From: Myrica gale
Taxonomy: Eukaryota > Streptophyta > Magnoliopsida > Fagales > Myricaceae
Direction of reading: 5' to 3'
DNA: 64,000 bases
NCBI GenBank assembly: GCA_963930655.1
Contig: OZ005605.1
Span: 16,995,501-17,059,500, forward strand
Made by a program: the position numbers and the translations under genes. Below are positions 45,901 to 58,690 of the stretch, in pieces. The notes beneath the pieces were generated by a model. The model had not been told where the DNA came from, made no database searches, and was given only the letters and a program-made list of their open reading frames with translations. Numbering within the stretch: position 1 is the stretch's first letter; the number at the start of each line of letters is the position of its first letter.

Positions 45901-48900
45901 CCTTTCCCAGCCCAATAAAAGCGGATCTGCAAAGTTTTATTTGTCACAACTGCTGTAAAATTCCTTACTACTGGTTTATCAACTCCACGTGCTTCCATTT
46001 CAATATTAAAATCCTTCAGCACCAGTTCATCCTGCGACAAAGTAACTGAGTCAAATTATCTTCTATGGCATAAGAGAATCAAAGAAATCTGATTGAATAC
46101 AAGAATACCTGGATATAAACATCGAATATCCGTCTTCCAACACTGTAAAAGGATCTGTTGTCCCTCAATAATATCTCAGCAAAGTGTAGTTTGACAGTAT
46201 AATTTCCCTTTGCCAAGCAGCGGGCATAGTATGTTAGAGAAAGGGGAGAGAGACGTGCATTCGTGTACAATCCAGATTCTTCTATTTTTATCATAGACAC
46301 ATTTTCCATGATGTAGTCCTTTGCGGTACTCCAAACGTCCCAGAAATCTCCAGTGCTACTAAAGCCCCAAATATCATCTTTCATGCGAACAAATTTTGCT
46401 GCACCTCCAGGCTCCAAATCTGCTTCATACTTGATCCCTCCAACGGTGATAGCATTTCCACCGCAATTTACATGTAATGAGTACTGATCTAAAGAGAGCA
46501 AGGTTAAAAATGGAATCACATACAATTAAACACGATAGAACAGATATTCAATTTCTTTACTAATTCCGTCATGTTCTCATCTTATGCTGAACAAAGGAAA
46601 GATTTTCCATCCATTTACTAGCTTAGTCATGTTTTCCTCTTATGCTGAACAATGATTGATTTGTTTACTTCTATACATTATTGAAGAGGAAGGCTCAATA
46701 CTAATAATTCAAGCTAATACTGGCCCATCTATGTTCCATTAGGGTTGTAGCAGATACATACCTTTTGAACATGGATTATTCTTCAGGCACTCTGAAATTA
46801 TTCTAAAAAAAGATGTAGCATTAAAAAGAAGAATTAGAATATTATAGAGTTAAGTAAAAGTGAACAATAAAGAGTAAAAAAGTGCACTCCTTGAAAATAC
46901 AATTACTAGAAGCTTACGAGTTGTCCAGACCAGAAAAGCTTCTGAACAGATTTCTGTTGAATTACGATGGAATTAGTTTAACAAATAAAAAATTAGGATG
47001 TTAAGGAAGCAACTTGAAATGCTCAAGGTTGATATTGAGGCTAAACGGTTTCTTACAGGGTGTCTGGGCATGTATCTGGCGCAGAGGTAGGAGAAAATTT
47101 ATTGTATGAAACATCAATTTGGCTGCACACAAACATAAGTTGTTTTAATCTTTGACATCCCTGCACCCCTCCCCCCCAAAAAAAAGAAAGCACATAACCG
47201 ATCCAATTCAGGCAGATATCAGTAGAAACTTATTCCATAGTTCACGGAGCTGTATACAAAACAATGTCCTTGCTAACAACCCAGAAGCACCAAGCTCTTT
47301 GGGCCTTCTCACCATAATTAGCTAAACAATGAACAAGTTCAATGATTGATACCAGATTTTCTATCTTGTCTGACAAAGCATCGTCATCTATCAACTGTAT
47401 TTCAACGTCTCAATGACTCGCAGTGGATTTGTCCAAGATGAACAATCTACGGGTGAATGGTATGATCTTAGCAGATTTAAACCACAAACATTGTACAATG
47501 GAAGGACATTGTTTTACTACATGACACCACTTGGAGGAAGATGCAAATGGGATTATTTTGCCGGTTGGGCAGGGGGAATGTTCTCCACAAGTAACACCTA
47601 AAATGGTCAGGCAATGAACCCCAAGCAAGGAAAAATTCTAAGTATATGCATTTAAGCATAAAACAAAACAAAAAACGAGAGTAACTCAAATATATATACT
47701 TCTGCAGTCCCAAATAAGAGAATACACGAATGGATGGAAATCTCATGCAAACTTTACAGTAGAAGTCTGGAAGGAAAACATACTAGCGACTATCTCTTCC
47801 CTTGATCCATTCTGGAAGAGACCCACTGAGCAAGTTGCCTGTCAGATATCTAATCCAGTTATCCACAAAATCAAAGTGTTAGAAACATTCATATTACCAT
47901 TTTGAACTTCATATAAATAGAAACAAAACTCTTCACTACTAGCTAGTAGTATTCTAGTAACCATTTGGTTCCCAGTATTGGTACATGAACTAGCTTCTGC
48001 ATTAACTTTTCTAATGTGAAAAACTAGACATAGTTTCAGCATTTGGATCATTAAAAGTTAAAGAACTGTTTAGCAAAAGCTCAAGCGATAGTAGCAATAT
48101 TTGAACATCTTAAAAATTAATGAACTGTATACCAACAGCTCAAGCCAATGTTGTATTCCAAGAAGCTTAACACACTCTAAAAGGCCCTCCCCTGGTCATG
48201 ATGTTGTAACTTAGCCACTCTTAACAAATATAGATTGCTTACATGGTGTCCAAGCTTTTTAGATCACCAAAATTTGGAATGTTTCCTTCCAATCTGTTGA
48301 AGCTGAGATCTCTGCAAAGGTGGGAAAAGCAGATGTTCTAAGCACCAAAGGTTATCGGCCATTTAAGTGAACATGGTAAAACATGAGAGACATGCATGTT
48401 CCATAAACGAGATTGTGCTGTGGGGGAATTTAGAAGGCATAGAGAAGACAAAAAGAATTAATGAGGAAGAGGATTGAAGAAGAACGAAATCAGTAATCCA
48501 TAGGATCGCTAACATTCTGTCCTGGCATTCTAAGTTACACCGAGTTTAGAGAGCAGATGCCATCCACCCTTTAAATATTAGTAATAAAACTGTTACTACT
48601 ACAACCTATCTATTTAGTCAAGTTTTTGGTAGAAGCTCCGAAATTTCTATCAATGCCAAAGATTAGCTTTTCAAGCTATTGAAGAAGCTCTGCTGGTAGG
48701 ATAAGTTCACACATTTCAATGAAAAGATTATTATATGTCTAAACTCCCATCTACTTCACTAAAAAGTTGACATAAGAATGAATGTGAGTATTACAGTATC
48801 TTCAGCTGTGTCATTTGTGATATATATACAGGGATCACTCCAGAGATATTACAGCTCCTCAACATTCTGAAACACAAACCAAATTTCTTGTGAGAAAAAT

Positions 48901-51900
48901 TGATAAAAATTGTGTATTATTCAAATTACAGAGCAGACAACATAAAAATGCCTTACAATTTGACAAGGCCTCCCATGTTTTGTAATGGTGGAAAACTTGA
49001 GCCCTCCCCAAATAAGTCACTGATCCTTCTGGAAAGAATTACATCGTTGACAACTGTCATTGCCCTTAGAAATAAACTTCACTACTAAAATCATGTGCAT
49101 TGATGGAATATAGAGCACATTAGAATTCGTCACCCAATTGAATCTTCTGCATCTAAAGGACTTTTAACTTTGAAGGCAGAACTTACAGCTCGGTCAAACT
49201 ACTTAAGACAGAAATGCTAGAAGGAATGGGCCCTTCAAGACCACTAGCTTGGATCTCTCTGTTAAATACACAATTTCAATGGATTTAGATTATAGCTGAA
49301 ACTTTTAGTCAGAGAGATTCGGAAAAGGAAACGTCACATACAATTGCTGAAGTTGTTTCCAGCTTTGAAAGAAGTCGGGCATTCTTCCAGTAAAGCTGTT
49401 ACTGCTAATCCTACTGCACAAGTGTCCAAATGGAAGCAAAATTGGTTGAAAAATAAATATTCAAGGAAAAATATATAAATTTCATGCTAGTAAAAGAATG
49501 TAAAACTTTACAACCACTTACAGTTGTTTTAATTTGGTCAGCTTAGTGAGAGCGGCAGGCAGCTCTCCCGTCAGATTGTTAGCATTAAGAATGCTGCAGC
49601 CACCAGATGAGAACTTAAGTCTGGGCTAAGGTTATAGTTAAATTACTAAGAATTTAAAATGTTTAAACAATTGTTATTTGGAAAAAGAAAGCAACACTGA
49701 CAGAATCTCCAAGTCAGCCAAGTTTCCAAGCTCAGGGGGAACAGGTCCAGAAAACAGATTGCTCTCTATGGTCCTGAAATAGAGTCCTTCATGATTACAG
49801 CAGGGCTAAACGAAAGGAAAATTTGTAAGGACTACAAAAAGAGATCCAGAGCATACAGGGCTTTGAGCGTAGTAATATTTGCCAAGTAGTCAATAGGTCC
49901 TGATAGATTGTTTGCACTGATGGACCTGCACTTGATTCATTCCATTAGTTTGGTAACCAGCTTTTCTTGGCTAACCTTGAACAAGATAGTTGAGCAAGTC
50001 ATTTACAGAAATGTCAACTGTGTAGAAGCCCATTCTCTTGGTATTGTACCACTTAGGTAGTTCCTATTGAGATCACTATTAGCAAGAGAAAAAGTTTGCC
50101 GTTAGCATTGAAGCTTGCAGTACTACAATTTTCTGGTAGTAACAAGTAAAATAATCAACTGGAAGCTCTTCTTACATTTCCTTAAGGTAGGGTAGCTTCA
50201 CCAGAGCTGGCGGAAGCGTACCTCCAAGATCCTGCCCTTTAAGATATCTACATGTCCAAAAAAACAGAAGGATAAACTAAAAATTTCGTAGGTAAATAGT
50301 TCAAAGCAATGTCTTAGATTTCATGATGACTCTGAAATGTTTGCTGTCCAATCACCTTAAAAGAAAGAAGAGAAAAATAAAGCGATATATCCTCTACAAA
50401 GCCAAGTCACACACTCCTTGCCATTAAGCATCACAAGAGTCAAGAAAGCTCAATCAGAATAACGTTCGAGTTATGCAGGCGAAGGAAGAGTACATATTAA
50501 CGACGTGGCAAACACCACCGGGGTAGGAGCAATTGCAGTTGACCGTATTGTTGTATAACGTCCCTGCATCTGTCCGTGTTGTTATCCAGCTTGAGTCATT
50601 GCATGGGTTTGCGCTGAAATTCCAGTCTTTCTTCCCCAGTTGAGCAGCTATTTCACGAAGGGCTTCCACTGCACACACCAAAAGGGTCAATCTTCTACCT
50701 GGCTAACAGGATTGGAAAATAGGAAGACAAGAAAAGAAAAAATGACGAACAAAACAACAGCAAAAACTCTCATGAGCATGACCTAAATCATTGACAAGCA
50801 ATGCTACTGGTGGAATGGAAGTGCTGATAGCGCTGCGAGGCATTGTTAGTTGGGCAAGGCTTGATTTCTTAGTCAATAAAGCCTTAGTCCTTGGCGCGTG
50901 AAAGTGCCAATCGGGAATGTACCTGGCCCTCGGGATAAAACGAAAAGGTTTTTTCCATATAACTGTCACACACAAGAAACTCTCTGTCCCAAAGTATGTT
51001 CAGAGGATAGTTTATGATGCAGCGATCGTACCAAAATATAAAGAGTCATAGGTAGTTAGGAGTGATGCTGGCGTCCTGATAGATCTAATGAGCTGATAAA
51101 GATGTAGTGACTTCAGATTCCTAGAAGAGAAAGTTATATTTGACTGCTAGTTAGGATGCCATCACAGAAAGACTTGTAAATGAAGTACAGTGGTCACATC
51201 TAGTTGGAGTCATGAAGCAAATTTCAACCGTAGTTTAGAAGCAGCAAGAATAGCGAGTTCTGGAGATCTCTCCTGCAATTTTTGAGCAATTAATTTCTGA
51301 ATAGTTGCTTTATTGTTGTTTGCTCTGTTTCTAAGACCTTATTTGTTCTGCACTTCTGCATTTTTTTCATAGCTCTTTTAGCAGAAATTAGCTTCTTCTT
51401 AGTTTACTCTGTTTTCTGTTGCAGCCAGAGGCGGAAGCAAGGGGTAGCGACCCTGGGCGGTCGCTACCCCTCACGCCACTAAAAAAAAATTCATTACTCT
51501 TTTTTTTGTTTTTTTTTGTTTTTTAAATTAAGTTGGCCTGGGCCCGATACCCCTGAAGCTCAGGCCCAAACCAACTATACATATATTTTACACATAAAGC
51601 TTGGGCACGATACCCTTGACCCAGGAAAACTGCAATAACATTGTCTAACATTTTCTATCAGTCCACACAGCAGATTGTATTATACCTCAATATCATCAGT
51701 CCTAGCACCTCTCACTCTCATTTTTTCGATTTTTTTCCTTGTTTTTGCATATTATATTAAAAAAAACTTAAAAGCTCCGATTGTAACTTTTTGCATTTTT
51801 CCACGTAATTTTGTGGGTTGTTATGTTGTGGGTTGTTGGAAGTGCTGGGATAGTGGGATATGTTGTTGAATTTTTCATGAAAGGTTCCTTGGCCGAATGA

Positions 51901-53162
51901 GCAACTAACTTGAGAGTTGAATTTTTCTTGATCATCTCTTGATTGAAGGTTCCCGATTTCCAGCTCAATTAATATTCTTCTTCAAGATTCTTACCACTGG
52001 CCAATCATGGCCAACTGTTTTCTTTTTGTCCTTCTAAGAAAAATAATAATTATCAATCGTGAACATTTATCATGAGTTTGCTTGGCGGTAGTACTAATAA
52101 TATCACATGGCAAGTTTGATGCAATGGTAGATCCAAATGATTGGAAAATTTAAAATTTAATATCCCCTTAAAAATGAGATATAAAAAAGAAAGGTTTAGG
52201 AATATATGCCCTGAAAATCTGTAGAGGGGAGGGGATCCATATTTTTTTGGCCTGAGGAAGCATAGTTCTTGAAAAGGTTTGGAAGTTTTGACTTGACTCT
52301 CATTGGTTAGTCAATAAGGCTGGTCATTGGGAGGGAGTGAGAAACGTAGGCCAGAAATTTGGATAAGAAATTGGAGATGATGGGAGAAGAAAGAAGCCTG
52401 AGATTATGATTAATCATGGGGCGGATGAGTATTTTGCACTTCTAGGTAGACAACTGTGGCATTGCCTGGAGCAAAGAGAAGCACTAATTTTAGAACTTCA
52501 GCAATTGCTTGTTTCTATATTTTGACAACTGTTATACTGTTTTGCTTTTGTGGAATTGACTGCCATCTATTTTTCACTGTTTATTTGCATCTCCACATGT
52601 GTTTATGAACAGGAGACTTCACTTTACATCTCCACATGTATTTGCATCTCCACATGGCTTTTAGTCTCTGGAATATAATATATTGATACATTCACTTTAT
52701 TTTATTTAGATAATAGATAAGTTTGTCACAAGAGAACGAAGCCGGTACATGTATTGTAATATTTTTAATGTTTTTAGTCTTTAGTCTTTAATTTTTGATA
52801 TTGTAATTATAAGATAATTTTTAGCATTATAAAAGAAAAAAAATTCTTGTCATTTCGTCTTTAGAATTCGACCCCCCTGAATTTTGGTCCTGGTTCCGCC
52901 ACTGGTTGCAGCTAGGCTAAATTCCAAGAAGCATGTCAAAACTCTCAGATGGCATTCTGCCGAAACTTCAAGTGTACTGGATTCCATGTCCATCAACAGG
53001 AGTTTAACCCAAAAAAAACATACGAACATATGACCAAGAAATACCTTCATCATCTGGAAGTCGCCCTGCTTGTGCTTTGACTTTGTTTGCTCCCATGCAC
53101 ATGAGCACTACAAACACAGTGAAAGCAAAGCTGGTCTTTGAAATATAAAGCTGGGTTGCCAT
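42904..53162 (-). CDS. LRR-malectin receptor-like protein kinase (LRR-RLK subfamily VIII-2 type)
   Basis: A multi-exon gene starts at ATG 53162 ([20 protein letters not shown], a signal peptide) in exon 1 (53162-53045). Exon 2 (50668-50494) has the cap region CNDSSWITT and [12 protein letters not shown]. About eleven short, mostly 70-75-bp LRR exons follow between 50.25 and 47.78 kb (for example [20 protein letters not shown]). A malectin-like domain lies at 46.5-45.8 kb ([36 protein letters not shown]). The membrane span [20 protein letters not shown] is at 45.2 kb. The kinase runs from 45.0 to 42.9 kb with [12 protein letters not shown], the catalytic loop [22 protein letters not shown], the APE motif GYMAPEYA and a C-terminal tail ending at TAA 42904. 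It is an RD kinase, so probably active. Intron 1 holds a hAT element. The ligand is unknown. Exon junctions were not all fixed to the base. Confidence 0.93.
45455..45715. mobile_element. Eroded MITE-like insert in a receptor-kinase intron
   Basis: The A/T-rich insert contains TTTTATTGGGGTTTGTAAAA, which resembles the interior of the family A MITEs. It also holds five diverged copies of GTTTGTGAAAA-type text between 45530 and 45650. No clean termini or target duplication were found. It lies in the intron between the exon ending at 45.83 kb and the transmembrane exon. Confidence 0.4.
51418..52912. mobile_element. Non-autonomous hAT transposon in intron 1 of the receptor kinase
   Basis: The 1,479-bp element (51426-52904) has short TIRs CAGAGGCGGAAGC and the complement of CAGTGGCGGAACC. 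It is flanked by a perfect 8-bp duplication, GTTGCAGC (51418-51425 and 52905-52912). These are hAT hallmarks. No transposase frame is present. Just inside the left end is a perfect GGTAGCGACC/GGTCGCTACC hairpin (51444-51467). Confidence 0.9.
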
Positions 53163-53846
53163 CGTCTCCCACAAATGATCAAATTGGTTTGCCGTATGCT
53201 TCGCTTTCAAGATTTCACGTAAATAGAGATATATTAATTAACAAACCATCACAGACCTGGTTTACTTTGGGCACCTAGTTTATGAAATAGGAATTTTTGG
53301 TTGATTGGTATTGTAAACCAACAACCCTATCGGTTCTACGTAAGCCAATGGGATACGACATGGGTCAATCAAAGAAACCATCTTTCAACTTTCTTCAAAA
53401 GATGTTTATGAAAAGTATGTGCCGAACATCGCCTTTAGATTAGTTAAGTCATACGTGCCGTCCTCTTTCACTCGAGGATTGTGCAGTCAACTTCGCCGTT
53501 TATGAAAAGTTATGGATATGTTTCGGCTAAAATATTTAGATTTAATCATAAAAAATTTATTACATAATTTTTTATTATTATAATATTTATTAAAAATATT
53601 CTCTCTTTATTTTTTACCAACTCTAATAACATATCTTTACTTTATAATATTTCACAAATTTTAATAACTAAAATTTTCACCCTCACACATACCTCATTAT
53701 TATATACACCCTCCTCCCTTTCAGACGTGGAACAACCCCGTGAGACCGACATGGAGAACCAGACACTTTCAAGAGGGTCAATTTTTATTGACAATTTCTA
53801 GATTTTTTTTCCGTATCTTGTTTTACTCTCTCACTGTACTTTCAGG

Positions 53847-53895
<49 letters not shown>

Positions 53896-53935
53896 GTATT
53901 GTTGACCTGCGACTTGCTTTTTTTTTTTTTTAACA
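53163..53935 (-). promoter_or_regulatory. Receptor-kinase upstream region
   Basis: This is the stretch between the start codon and the hAT at 53944, expected to hold the promoter and 5'UTR. It contains an (ATT)n microsatellite at 53848-53894 and a T run at about 53920. No specific regulatory site could be fixed. Confidence 0.35.
53848..53894 (+). repeat. (ATT)n microsatellite
   Basis: About 15 uninterrupted copies of the TAT/ATT trinucleotide. Confidence 0.97.
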
Positions 53936-53943
53936 CCTGCGAC

Positions 53944-54125
53944 TAGGGGTGGGATTTTTATCCGCCGGTATCCGGAATTCCGGTACCGGCACCGGTTCCG
54001 AGATCCGGCCACCGTATACCGGCCGGAACCGGATCCGGAACCGGTATAGATTTTTAGGAAATACCGGTACCGGACCCGGTATCGGTAATTCTGCCGGTAC
54101 TGGGCGAAATGCCGGTACCGGTTTT
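53944..54125 (+). promoter_or_regulatory. Left subterminal CCGG array of the hAT element
   Basis: Within about 180 bp the tetramer CCGG occurs more than a dozen times, mostly as CCGGTA, CCGGAA and CCGGAT. Several copies are complete palindromes (CCGGAATTCCGG). Such subterminal arrays are where hAT transposases bind internally to the TIR. Confidence 0.8.
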
Positions 54126-54484
54126 TTTATTTTTTATTTTTTTAAAAAATTACAAAACGCACAGCTTTGGACTTGGCCAAAACTGTGCGTTTTGGAAAAG
54201 GGTTTTCAAAACCCTTTTAACCCACGATCCCCCCCCCGATAGTCGATACCCATTGCCCCTCTCCTCTCAGATCTGCCGACTGCCGCTCCCGTACCTCCGA
54301 CCTCCGATCTCTCTCTGTCTCTCTGACTTTCGAGCTCTCTCTCACGGTCTCACTCAACTCTCTGACTCTCAAGCTCTCTCTCACAGACCCACGGTGACTC
54401 AACTCTCTGTCTCTCTCTCGGGTCGCCCGTCGCCGCCGTCTCTCGCCTTCGAGTTTGAAGGCCACCGGCCTCCTCTCATTCTCA

Positions 54485-54490
54485 GCCGAA

Positions 54491-54522
<32 letters not shown>
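54485..54522 (+). repeat. (CT)n microsatellite in hAT 5' region
   Basis: A TCTCTC run of about 30 bases lies in a broader pyrimidine-rich stretch (54.29-54.53 kb), probably the 5'UTR of the transposase gene. Confidence 0.9.
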
Positions 54523-54524
<2 letters not shown>

Positions 54525-54559
54525 ACGGATCACAGTCACAGAGTCATTTTTTTCATATT

Positions 54560-56019
54560 GCTTCTTTTTTTTTTGTTCAATTTCATTTTCGTATCATTAT
54601 AATTTATCAGTTGTTCAATAACCATTTCTTCATTTTGTTATCTGTTAATACAAAAAAAATTTCTTTGCAGGTTATTACAAAGGTTGTGCCGTGTGGTTAC
54701 TGGTTAGTGCACTGTCATTGAGGTAAATTCACTAATTTTTCACTTATTTAGTAGTTCATTAGTTAATTTAAAATTTTAGAATGTATATTAGGACCTAGGT
54801 TGTGAAACTGAGGAGGATGGGCTTGAATGATTGGAGGATTTGGTTGTTACTTGTTTGTTGTTTGTTTGTTGTAGCCTGTAGGTAATATGTAGTTCTTTTA
54901 CTTTTAATGGAATCAGTAGTTGCTTTAGATTTACGTTTTACTCTTTCTTCGTTTATGGATTTTTTTTAGTTTTGCTGGAATTTGTACGTAGTTCCTTTAG
55001 ATTTACAATTCTAAACAATTCTTAGGGTTATTTCGGATTAGCTATGGCAATTTCCTTTAGAATGTATTTTTTGGCTTTGTAAATATGGTTGTTTTTCTAA
55101 ATATTATTTTTTTGTTTTTTGAAGTCACAATCAGTTCCTTACTGTGGAAAAATGAATGCCTTTATCTATAGGATCATCTTGAGCTCTCTTTCAATTTTCT
55201 GTTTTGGTTGAGAGCTTTGTCGTGGACATCCATTGTCGATTATGCTTAGAGATTTTGTGAACCGGAGATGTGGGTTCCGCCATTTTCTCTTTGCTCATTT
55301 GCAGCTTTTAATCATCGCAAAACCTCACTTATTGTTGGTTGTTTTTTCCTTTTTTTGCTTTAAGAATCTCAATGATCTCACGGACCACACCCCTTTGGGC
55401 ATGTGGTGGAATTGGGTGGTCGATCATCCTCCAATTAAAAAGGCACACAAGGGACTCGGGAGAGAGAGAGAAATATGGCACGCTTTCTTAGAAAGATGGC
55501 AGGCAAACATGCCCTTAGAATTTATACAAATTAAAAACAGACATGTTGTATTACATATATCCATACTGTTTCTTTCTTGTTTGTTTTTGTTAATATAGTT
55601 ACAGATATTTTAATCAATTTATGAATTTAATGTTATCCCAAATCAAATCCTAGGTCATATTTTAATAAATATATCAATTTAATATTATCCTTTTTGAAAT
55701 CCTAGGTCGCTTATTTAAGAATAAAAAAAACTATATCAATATATATATATATATATATATATGAACTTATTTTAGACCAGTTACCAAGTGGATACCGTTT
55801 GACCGAGCTTTAAGTGCTCAAGTGCGGTGTGAAACGAAGCTTGGCCCTTCACAGGGAGGTCTTCAAAATATTTTATCTGCTTCCTTTCAAGTATTGCTAT
55901 CTCTCAAAGTTGTCTCTCTTTGTTGAACATTCTTCTATTTATTTTCTCGTTCTTTCTCTCTATAGATTTATTAGAGTATGAGTATTTAATAGGTTTGTTT
56001 TTCAAAACTTTTTGTAATA
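54560..56019 (+). other. hAT interior upstream of the transposase frame
   Basis: This region should hold the transposase 5' exons, but none was recognised. A 121-codon open frame at 55233-55598 has no known motif. Two similar AT-rich stretches (TCAATTTAATATTATCC-like at 55.62-55.70 kb, each followed by AAATCCTAGGTC) suggest a local duplication at the possible deletion junction. Confidence 0.4.
55738..55762 (+). repeat. (TA)n microsatellite
   Basis: About 12 uninterrupted TA units inside the hAT, upstream of the transposase frame. Confidence 0.95.
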
Positions 56020-57608
56020 ATGTTGGAGGAATGTGGGCATGAGTGGGGGATTGAGTGGGGGATTGATAAGGTTCTTGCAATCACAGTGGATAATGCATCA
56101 TCTAATAATGTTGCAGTAGATAATTTTAAAAAGAGACAATTGGCACTTGCTGGTGGTAGGGTGGGGGTTGTTGTTTGTGGGCATGCATTTATTCACATGA
56201 GGTGTTGTGCACATATCTTAAACTTGATTGTGCAAGACGGTTTGAAAGAATGGGATGATTCGGTGGTTCGGGTTAGAAATTGTGTGAAGTATGTTAAGTC
56301 ATCCCCTCAACGGTTGAATTATTTTAGAAGTTGTGTGAGGAAGAGGTCGCTTCCTACCGATGGATTTTTGCAACTTGATGTACCTACGAGATGGAATTCG
56401 ACGTATATTATGTTAGAGTCTACAATGAAGTATGAAGATGTTTTTAATGATATGTTGGCTTTCGATGAGAGGTTGGGTAATGGTTTTTTGGATTTTTTAA
56501 TTGATGACGGGCATGGGAAGAAGGGGTTGGGGCCTCCAAATAAAGAGGATTGGGTGCGTGTGAAGCATTTTATAAACTTCTTGAAGTTGTTTTATAATGT
56601 CACGCTGAGGATATCTGCTTCGAAGACTGTTACTGCAAACCTATTTTGTACTCAATTGGCTTTGATTCACAACCAATTGAAGGAGTTTGCTCAAAGTGAG
56701 GATGATTCGTTGGTGGATATGGCGAAGATGATGCAATTGAAGTACGATAAATATTGGGGTAATTTGAAAGATGTGAATAGACTACTATTTGTGGCAGCAA
56801 CACTTGATCCCCAATTAAAGTTGGGTTGGTTGCGTTTTTGGTTCTCTAAGACATTGGGCAAGGAGGAGGGTCGAGTGATGATTGATTTGGTTAGAGGTAC
56901 ATTGGAACAATTGTTTATGGAGTACAATATTGTTTATGGTAATGATAATACTTCAAGACGTCAACAGATAGCAAGTGAAGTTGGTGGTTCTAGTTCTACT
57001 GCAAGTGGTACAGAAGAACGCATGTGGAACGAATATATGTCTTTTATGGAGGAGGACGATGTTATAGAAACCACATCTGAATTGGATAGATATCTGATGG
57101 AGCCTCCTCAGCCTAGGGTCGAGGATTTTGATATTCTGGCTTGGTGGAAAGTGAATCAGTTTAAGTTTCCTATTCTTGCTCGGATTGCTCGAGATGTACT
57201 TGCCATCCCTATTACAACCGTGCCATCTGAGTCGGTCTTCAGCACAGGAGGACGTGTACTGGATGCTTTTCGAAGCTCTCTAGCTCCTAGAACAGTGGAG
57301 GGTCTTATATGTGCGCAGAATTGGTTGCAATCTGCTTCTATTCATGAAGATGCTGAATGTGAACCTGAGATTGGTGGTGGAACAGAATATTTAGAAAGTT
57401 ATAACGTGGAAAAAGGTAATGACTAATGATTTCGTTGTTTAGAAATGTTTTTTTTAATTGTTAAATGTTTTTTAGAATGTTGTGTGCTCTTTCTAAATGC
57501 TCTTTGTTTCCAGACATGACTAATAATCCTACACAACTTATGTCTATTATCTCGGACTCCAACATGGATAGTGTGACACAGACACAGACACTTGATGTGG
57601 ACGATTAG
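56020..57608 (+). pseudogene. hAT (Ac/RICESLEEPER-type) transposase, N-terminus missing
   Basis: An open frame from 56020 runs 468 codons. A probable intron (57416-57513, GT-AG) would join it to a last exon ending at TAG 57608. Visible are AITVDNASSNN and CCAHILNLIVQDGLKEW (catalytic-core region), LDVPTRWNSTYIMLE, the insertion region, and the hAT dimerisation domain (FDILAWWKVNQFKFPILARI, then TTVPSESVFSTGGRVLDAFR, TVEGLICAQNWLQS). Typical family members are about 690 aa with an N-terminal BED zinc finger. Here sequence upstream to 55.6 kb shows no BED finger and no first part of the core, so the gene is probably truncated by internal deletion or replacement. Confidence 0.85.
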
Positions 57609-58544
57609 AGGGAGGTATAAATTATAATGGTATTGTTTTTTATTTTCTCACTTTAATGAAAATGCCCATAATATTAGATTAATAAATGTTAGACTTATAA
57701 TCTTTTAGATAATAGGATTGATTGGTAATTAGTAGCTTGAATTTTGGGGTGTGTTGTATTTTATTCTTTTTTTAACTATTTTGTTTTTTTTTTCATGATG
57801 GACATGGTTTTGTGCATATATTTCATAATTTCTATTATTTTGTAAAATTATCGTTTTGATATTGTGATATTTCATTGTTTTGGAAAATGGGAAGTAAGCA
57901 ATTAGGTGTTATGTTTATTGTTTTGCATTGGTTGAAATTTAAATTAGTTTAGTAATTAGTGAGTCAATGACCAATCTTTTGTAGTTGGTCATTAAATATT
58001 ATGGGCATAAATAAAAAGGTCATACAAAATTAACACTATCATAACAATATGATAGTGATGTTTTGATTAAATGGCCAATATTTTATTTCATCAATTCAAC
58101 TATTCAATTTGTAATATTTGTAATTTCTTTTAGATGTAAATTTGTATAATTTGTAGACTTTATGTATATGTGTAACTTGTAAATTTATTTCTATCATTCT
58201 TCTTTCATTGATGTATGTATATGATTTATTAATTTAATGCAATTGAAACAACTATAGAATTGTAAATTTGTAATTTTGGAACATGTAAATTATTATTACA
58301 TTAAAAAAATAGTGGATCCAACATCCTATTAAAATTCTAAATTTGGTATTTTGGATCCAACATCCATATTTAAAAACTTACTTATTAAATCAAGCCCCAA
58401 GTTAAAAAGCCCGACAAATGCAATAGTAAAATAAGTCCAAGTTAAAAAGCTCGAAAAATGGAATAATCAAATAAGCCCAAGTTAAAAGCCCTAAAAAAAT
58501 AAGATTTTGGGCCGAAAATGGGCCGAAAATGAGCCCAAATTAAT
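57609..58544 (+). other. hAT 3' non-coding region
   Basis: AT-rich sequence between the transposase stop and the right subterminal array. Near 58390-58500 the words AAGCCCAAGTTAAAAAGC and AAAAATGGAATAA recur about three times in diverged form. No gene was seen. Confidence 0.45.
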
Positions 58545-58690
58545 TGCCGGAATTCCGGCATCCGGTACAGGAATTCCGGTACCGGGATTGCCGGAATTCC
58601 GGCAGTTTCCGGACCGGAACCGGATGCCTAAACAGGCATCCGGTTCTTACCGGTACATTCCGGCTCCGGTACCTCCGGTACCCTGCCCTA
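58545..58690 (-). promoter_or_regulatory. Right subterminal CCGG array of the hAT element
   Basis: A matching array of CCGGAATTCC, GGTACCGG and CCGGTTC words packs the last 145 bp, and a GGCATCCGGTTC/GAACCGGATGCC inverted pair lies near 58610-58650. It mirrors the left end. Confidence 0.8.

Noticed and set aside
53740..53946. Open frame with a long tyrosine run.
   Set aside because: It is the translation of the (ATT)n microsatellite.
54109..54621. Open frame of 170 codons near the left end of the hAT.
   Set aside because: It is made of pyrimidine-rich (CT)n sequence and the CCGG end region, with no BED finger or other domain.
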